Shown: piece after piece, positions 6,562-8,899 of the stretch
How positions within the stretch are numbered: position 1 is the first letter of the stretch
Layout: each line of letters starts with the position of its first letter
Source of the DNA: SG8-39 sp041558415
Lineage (GTDB): Bacteria; Pseudomonadota; Gammaproteobacteria; Burkholderiales; SG8-39
Direction: 5' to 3'
DNA length: 8,899 nt
NCBI GenBank assembly: GCA_041558415.1
Contig: JBFFEY010000096.1
Coordinates: forward strand, 1-8,899
Notes under the pieces: generated by a model
The model's database searches: none
What the model saw: the letters and a program-made list of their open reading frames with translations, nothing else
Told to the model about the DNA's origin: nothing
Translations under genes and position numbers: made by a program

Positions 6562-7773
6562 ATGCAGCTCGGTTACCTGCCGGAGTTTCCACCTGCGCTG
6601 ACGCAGCCCATCCTGTTTGGTGCGCTGCTCGCCGCCGGGCTGCTCGTCGGGGAGGCGGCGCGACGCTACGCATCGCTGCCCCGCATCACCGGCTACGTGC
6701 TGGCGGGTGTGGTGCTCGGGCCACAGGCCTCCGGGCTGCTCGGTCCCAATGCGCTCGAGACGGCGCGCGTGCTGGTCGATCTGTCGATCGGGCTGATCGT
6801 CTTCGAGCTCGGCTTTCGCTTCGATCTGGCCTGGCTGAAGCGCAACCGCTGGCTGTTCGTGGCGGCGCTCGCCGAGAGCGCGCTGTGCTTCCTCGCGATT
6901 TACTTCGTGCTGCTGTATCTCGGTTTCCAGGCGCTGCACGCGGCAAGCGCGGCGGCCATCGGCACGGCGACCTCGCCTGCCGTAGTCATGCTCGTGGCGC
7001 ACGACCAGCGCGCCGAGGGGCAGGTGACCGAGCGCATGCTGCTGTTCACCGCGGTGAACAGCATCTTCGCCTACGTCGGACTGACCCTGCTGCTGCCGTT
7101 CCTGCGCGTCGAGCATGCCGTGACCTGGACGCACGCTGTGTTGCACCCCATCTACCTCCTGGCCGGCTCGCTGATCATCGGCTTCCTCGCCTGCGTTCTG
7201 ATGCTCGGGCTGGCGCGCTGGCTCGGCAAACGCGAAGACCGGCAGTTCGTGCTGCTCGTCGCGCTGGTGGTGCTGACGGTGGGCGTCACGCGCGCGCTGA
7301 ATCTCTCGGTCATGGTGACCCTGGTCGCGCTCGGCATGCTGGCGCGCAACCTGGACCGGCGTCATGTCCTCATGCCGCTGCGCGCCGGGCATGGCGGCCA
7401 GCTGTTTTTCGTCATCCTGTTCGTCCTCACCGGGGCGAGCCTCGAGTTCGATGCGCTGGCGACCGCGGGCCTGGCGGTCGCGGGGTTCATCGCCGCGCGC
7501 TTCCTCGGCAAGACGGTGGCGATCGCGGCTTTTTCGCGCGCCACCGGCCTGCGCAGGCGCGGTGCCGGCCTGCTGTCGTTGGCGCTGCTGCCCATGTCGG
7601 GACTCGCGGTGGTGATGCTGCACGATGCGCAAAGCCTGGTGCCAGGCCTGCGACAGGAGCTGGCCGCGGTGGTCATCGCCTCGATCGCGATCCTGGAGCT
7701 GGTCGGTCCGGTGGCGACGCAATTCGCGCTGCGTCGCGCCGGCGAAACGCAACCGGAGTCGCGGCATGCCTGA
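6562..7773 (+). CDS. CPA2-family cation:proton antiporter (Na+/H+ or K+/H+ exchanger domain)
   Basis: This is an inner-membrane exchanger predicted to swap protons for Na+ or K+. About twelve hydrophobic segments span residues 12-390 of 403. Family features include GYVLAGVVLGP (44-54), a TSPAVVMLVAHD segment (137-148), FFVILFVLTGASLEF (282-296), LLSLALLPMSGLAVV (337-351) and the typical ending LELVGPVATQFALRRAGE (378-395). It ends after the transport domain: the C-terminal RCK/TrkA-N nucleotide-binding domain of KefB and KefC (about 600 aa) is absent. Where CPA2 exchangers often carry Asp-Asp or Gln-Asp in the helix after the TSPA segment, this protein reads LFTAVNSIFAYV, with Asn166-Ser167. 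Glu82 and Glu105 are acidic residues within predicted helices. CGAGG (6551-6555) is a good ribosome site. The last 8 bases overlap the next gene. The ion cannot be determined from sequence. Confidence 0.88.
   Translation: MQLGYLPEFPPALTQPILFGALLAAGLLVGEAARRYASLPRITGYVLAGVVLGPQASGLLGPNALETARVLVDLSIGLIVFELGFRFDLAWLKRNRWLFVAALAESALCFLAIYFVLLYLGFQALHAASAAAIGTATSPAVVMLVAHDQRAEGQVTERMLLFTAVNSIFAYVGLTLLLPFLRVEHAVTWTHAVLHPIYLLAGSLIIGFLACVLMLGLARWLGKREDRQFVLLVALVVLTVGVTRALNLSVMVTLVALGMLARNLDRRHVLMPLRAGHGGQLFFVILFVLTGASLEFDALATAGLAVAGFIAARFLGKTVAIAAFSRATGLRRRGAGLLSLALLPMSGLAVVMLHDAQSLVPGLRQELAAVVIASIAILELVGPVATQFALRRAGETQPESRHA
7755..7758 (+). promoter_or_regulatory. Ribosome binding site of the YbdK-type ligase gene, inside the antiporter gene
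   Basis: GGAG lies 7 bases before the ATG at 7766, which itself overlaps the antiporter stop codon (TGA, 7771-7773). This supports the chosen start and translational coupling of the two genes. Confidence 0.55.
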
Positions 7774-8899
7774 GCCGGTGGTCGACGAGCGGCAGTTCCG
7801 TCGATCGGAGGGTGGCAGCGTCGGGATCGAGCTGGAGCTGCAGCTGGTGCGATCACGCGATTTCGACCTTGCGCGCGATGCGGCCGATCTGATCGAGCGT
7901 CTGGAACGGCGCAGCCTGACCGGGGCGGTGAAGCCCGAAATTACCGAGGGCATGATCGAGCTGAACACCTCGATCCACGCGCGCCATGCGCCATTGCTTG
8001 ACGAGCTGCGCACGATGCGCGACGCGGTCGTCGACGAGGCGGGCATCCTCAACCTGTATGTCCTGGGTGGCGGCTCGCATCCGTTCCACGACTGGACCGA
8101 GCGGCGCATCACCCCGAGCGAGCGCTTCAACGCTCTGTTCGAGCGCTACGGCTTTCTCGCCAAACAGTTCACCGTGTTCGGTCAGCATACGCATATCGGC
8201 TGCCGCGACGGCGACGAGGCGGTGTACCTGGCGCACATGCTGATGCGCTACGTGCCGCACTTCATCGCGCTGTCGGCCTCGTCGCCTTACTATCAGGGCG
8301 AGGACACGTCGTTCCAGTCGTCGCGTCTGACCGCGGTCAGCGCGTTCCCCCTCGCCGGACACATGCCCTTCGTCGCCGACTGGGCGGCGTTCCTCGATTA
8401 CTACGAGACGATGCGCGGCTTCGGCATCGTCGGCAGCATGAAGGATTTCTACTGGGACGTGCGGCCGAAGCCGGAGTACGGGACGATCGAGATCCGGGTG
8501 TTCGATACACCGCTTAGCGTCGAGCGTGCCGCCGCGCTGGCGACCTACGCGCAGGTGCTTGCCGCCTATCATCTGGCCGAGCGCCCCTGCCTGCCGAGCC
8601 CCGCGGTCTACCTCGTGAACGCGTACAACCGGTTCGAGGCCTGCCGCTATGGTTTCCGCGGCGAAATGGTGGAGCCCTACACCGCGCGCAAGAAACGCAT
8701 TGGTGACGACATCCTCGAGACGATCGCCACGATCCGGCCGCATGCCGAGCGGCTCGACGCGGCGCCGGAGCTCGACGCGCTCGCCGAGCTCGTGCGGCAC
8801 GGGCCGTCCGACGCCGACTGGCTGCGTGCCCAGCGTGGCGCGGCGGGATCGCTGGAGGACGTGGTGCGCAAGAGCGCGGCGCACTGGGCCGGGCGCGCC
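7766..8899 (+). CDS. ybdK: YbdK-type carboxylate-amine ligase, glutamate-cysteine ligase family 2 (3' end beyond window)
   Basis: GCS2-family enzymes join the gamma-carboxyl of glutamate, or a related acid, to an amine using ATP. E. coli YbdK shows weak glutamate-cysteine ligase activity, and its true substrate is unsettled. The reading frame is open for 378 codons with no stop before the edge. Motifs in order: GIELELQL (20-27), EITEGMIEL (58-66), GGGSHPF (101-107), GQHTHIG (139-145), SASSPYYQGEDTSFQSSR (170-187), YWDVRPKPEYGTIEIRVFDTPL (229-250) and NRFEACRYG (288-296). The last residues, HWAGRA, match the end of E. coli YbdK (about 372 aa), so only a few codons are probably missing. The 8-base overlap with the antiporter gene (ATGCCTGA) and a GGAG ribosome site argue for co-expression. 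The family call is firm; the reaction in vivo is not known. Confidence 0.93.
   Translation, partial: MPEPVVDERQFRRSEGGSVGIELELQLVRSRDFDLARDAADLIERLERRSLTGAVKPEITEGMIELNTSIHARHAPLLDELRTMRDAVVDEAGILNLYVLGGGSHPFHDWTERRITPSERFNALFERYGFLAKQFTVFGQHTHIGCRDGDEAVYLAHMLMRYVPHFIALSASSPYYQGEDTSFQSSRLTAVSAFPLAGHMPFVADWAAFLDYYETMRGFGIVGSMKDFYWDVRPKPEYGTIEIRVFDTPLSVERAAALATYAQVLAAYHLAERPCLPSPAVYLVNAYNRFEACRYGFRGEMVEPYTARKKRIGDDILETIATIRPHAERLDAAPELDALAELVRHGPSDADWLRAQRGAAGSLEDVVRKSAAHWAGRA

Noticed and set aside
6456..7892. A 478-codon + strand frame in another phase over the antiporter
   Set aside because: It overlaps the antiporter and two other genes, and its product is an Arg/Ala-rich string without membrane helices or motifs.
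4696..8130. A 1144-codon open frame on the - strand
   Set aside because: It runs across five clear + strand genes, including their boundaries, and has Arg/His/Gln-rich low-complexity composition. It is a by-product of high GC, where stop codons are rare.
7853..8884. A 343-codon open frame on the - strand
   Set aside because: The + strand here encodes the YbdK-type ligase, with motifs matching along its full length. The antisense frame has no family features.
4972..8899. Horizontally acquired island or mobile element downstream of pntB
   Set aside because: No transposase, integrase, tRNA or flanking direct repeat is visible. Base composition and codon use look the same as in pntAB, and gene spacing is continuous.

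Overview
The window is a GC-rich, densely coded piece of chromosome with seven protein genes, all on the + strand. The GC-rich codon use, the types of genes and their arrangement suggest a betaproteobacterium. A member of the Rhodocyclales (Azoarcus/Thauera-like) is my best guess. This is inference, because the window has no rRNA gene or other phylogenetic marker. I see no tRNA, rRNA, CRISPR array, insertion sequence or other mobile element.

Layout: bases 1-74 are a C-homopolymer-rich edge followed by a possible promoter. Bases 75-1883 encode an MsbA/ABCB-type ABC half-transporter. A 72-base gap with two inverted repeats and a weak -10-like box comes next. Then follow pntA (1956-3542) and pntB (3552-4967), the two subunits of the proton-translocating NAD(P) transhydrogenase, which makes NADPH from NADH using the proton gradient. 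A LutC/LUD-domain gene (4972-5622) starts 4 bases after pntB. After a 54-base gap come a class I glutamine amidotransferase-like gamma-glutamyl hydrolase (5677-6549), a CPA2-type cation:proton antiporter without an RCK domain (6562-7773), and a YbdK-type carboxylate-amine (gamma-glutamyl) ligase (7766 to the window edge, still open).

The genes from pntA onward are packed tightly enough to be one or two transcripts: gaps of 9, 4, 54 and 12 bases, then an 8-base overlap. The most suggestive association is the last three genes. A probable gamma-glutamyl bond-forming enzyme and a probable gamma-glutamyl bond-breaking enzyme flank an antiporter related to KefB/KefC, a family gated by glutathione adducts in enterobacteria. 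An NADPH-generating pump lies just upstream. This could be a thiol- or gamma-glutamyl-linked ion and redox homeostasis module, but that is a hypothesis from context. Each single gene belongs to a known family, and I see no clearly new system. The more unusual details are the antiporter's Asn-Ser where acidic ion-binding residues are usually found, a LutC without LutA or LutB, and a Pro/Ala/His/Gly linker in PntA at the place where split orthologues are divided.
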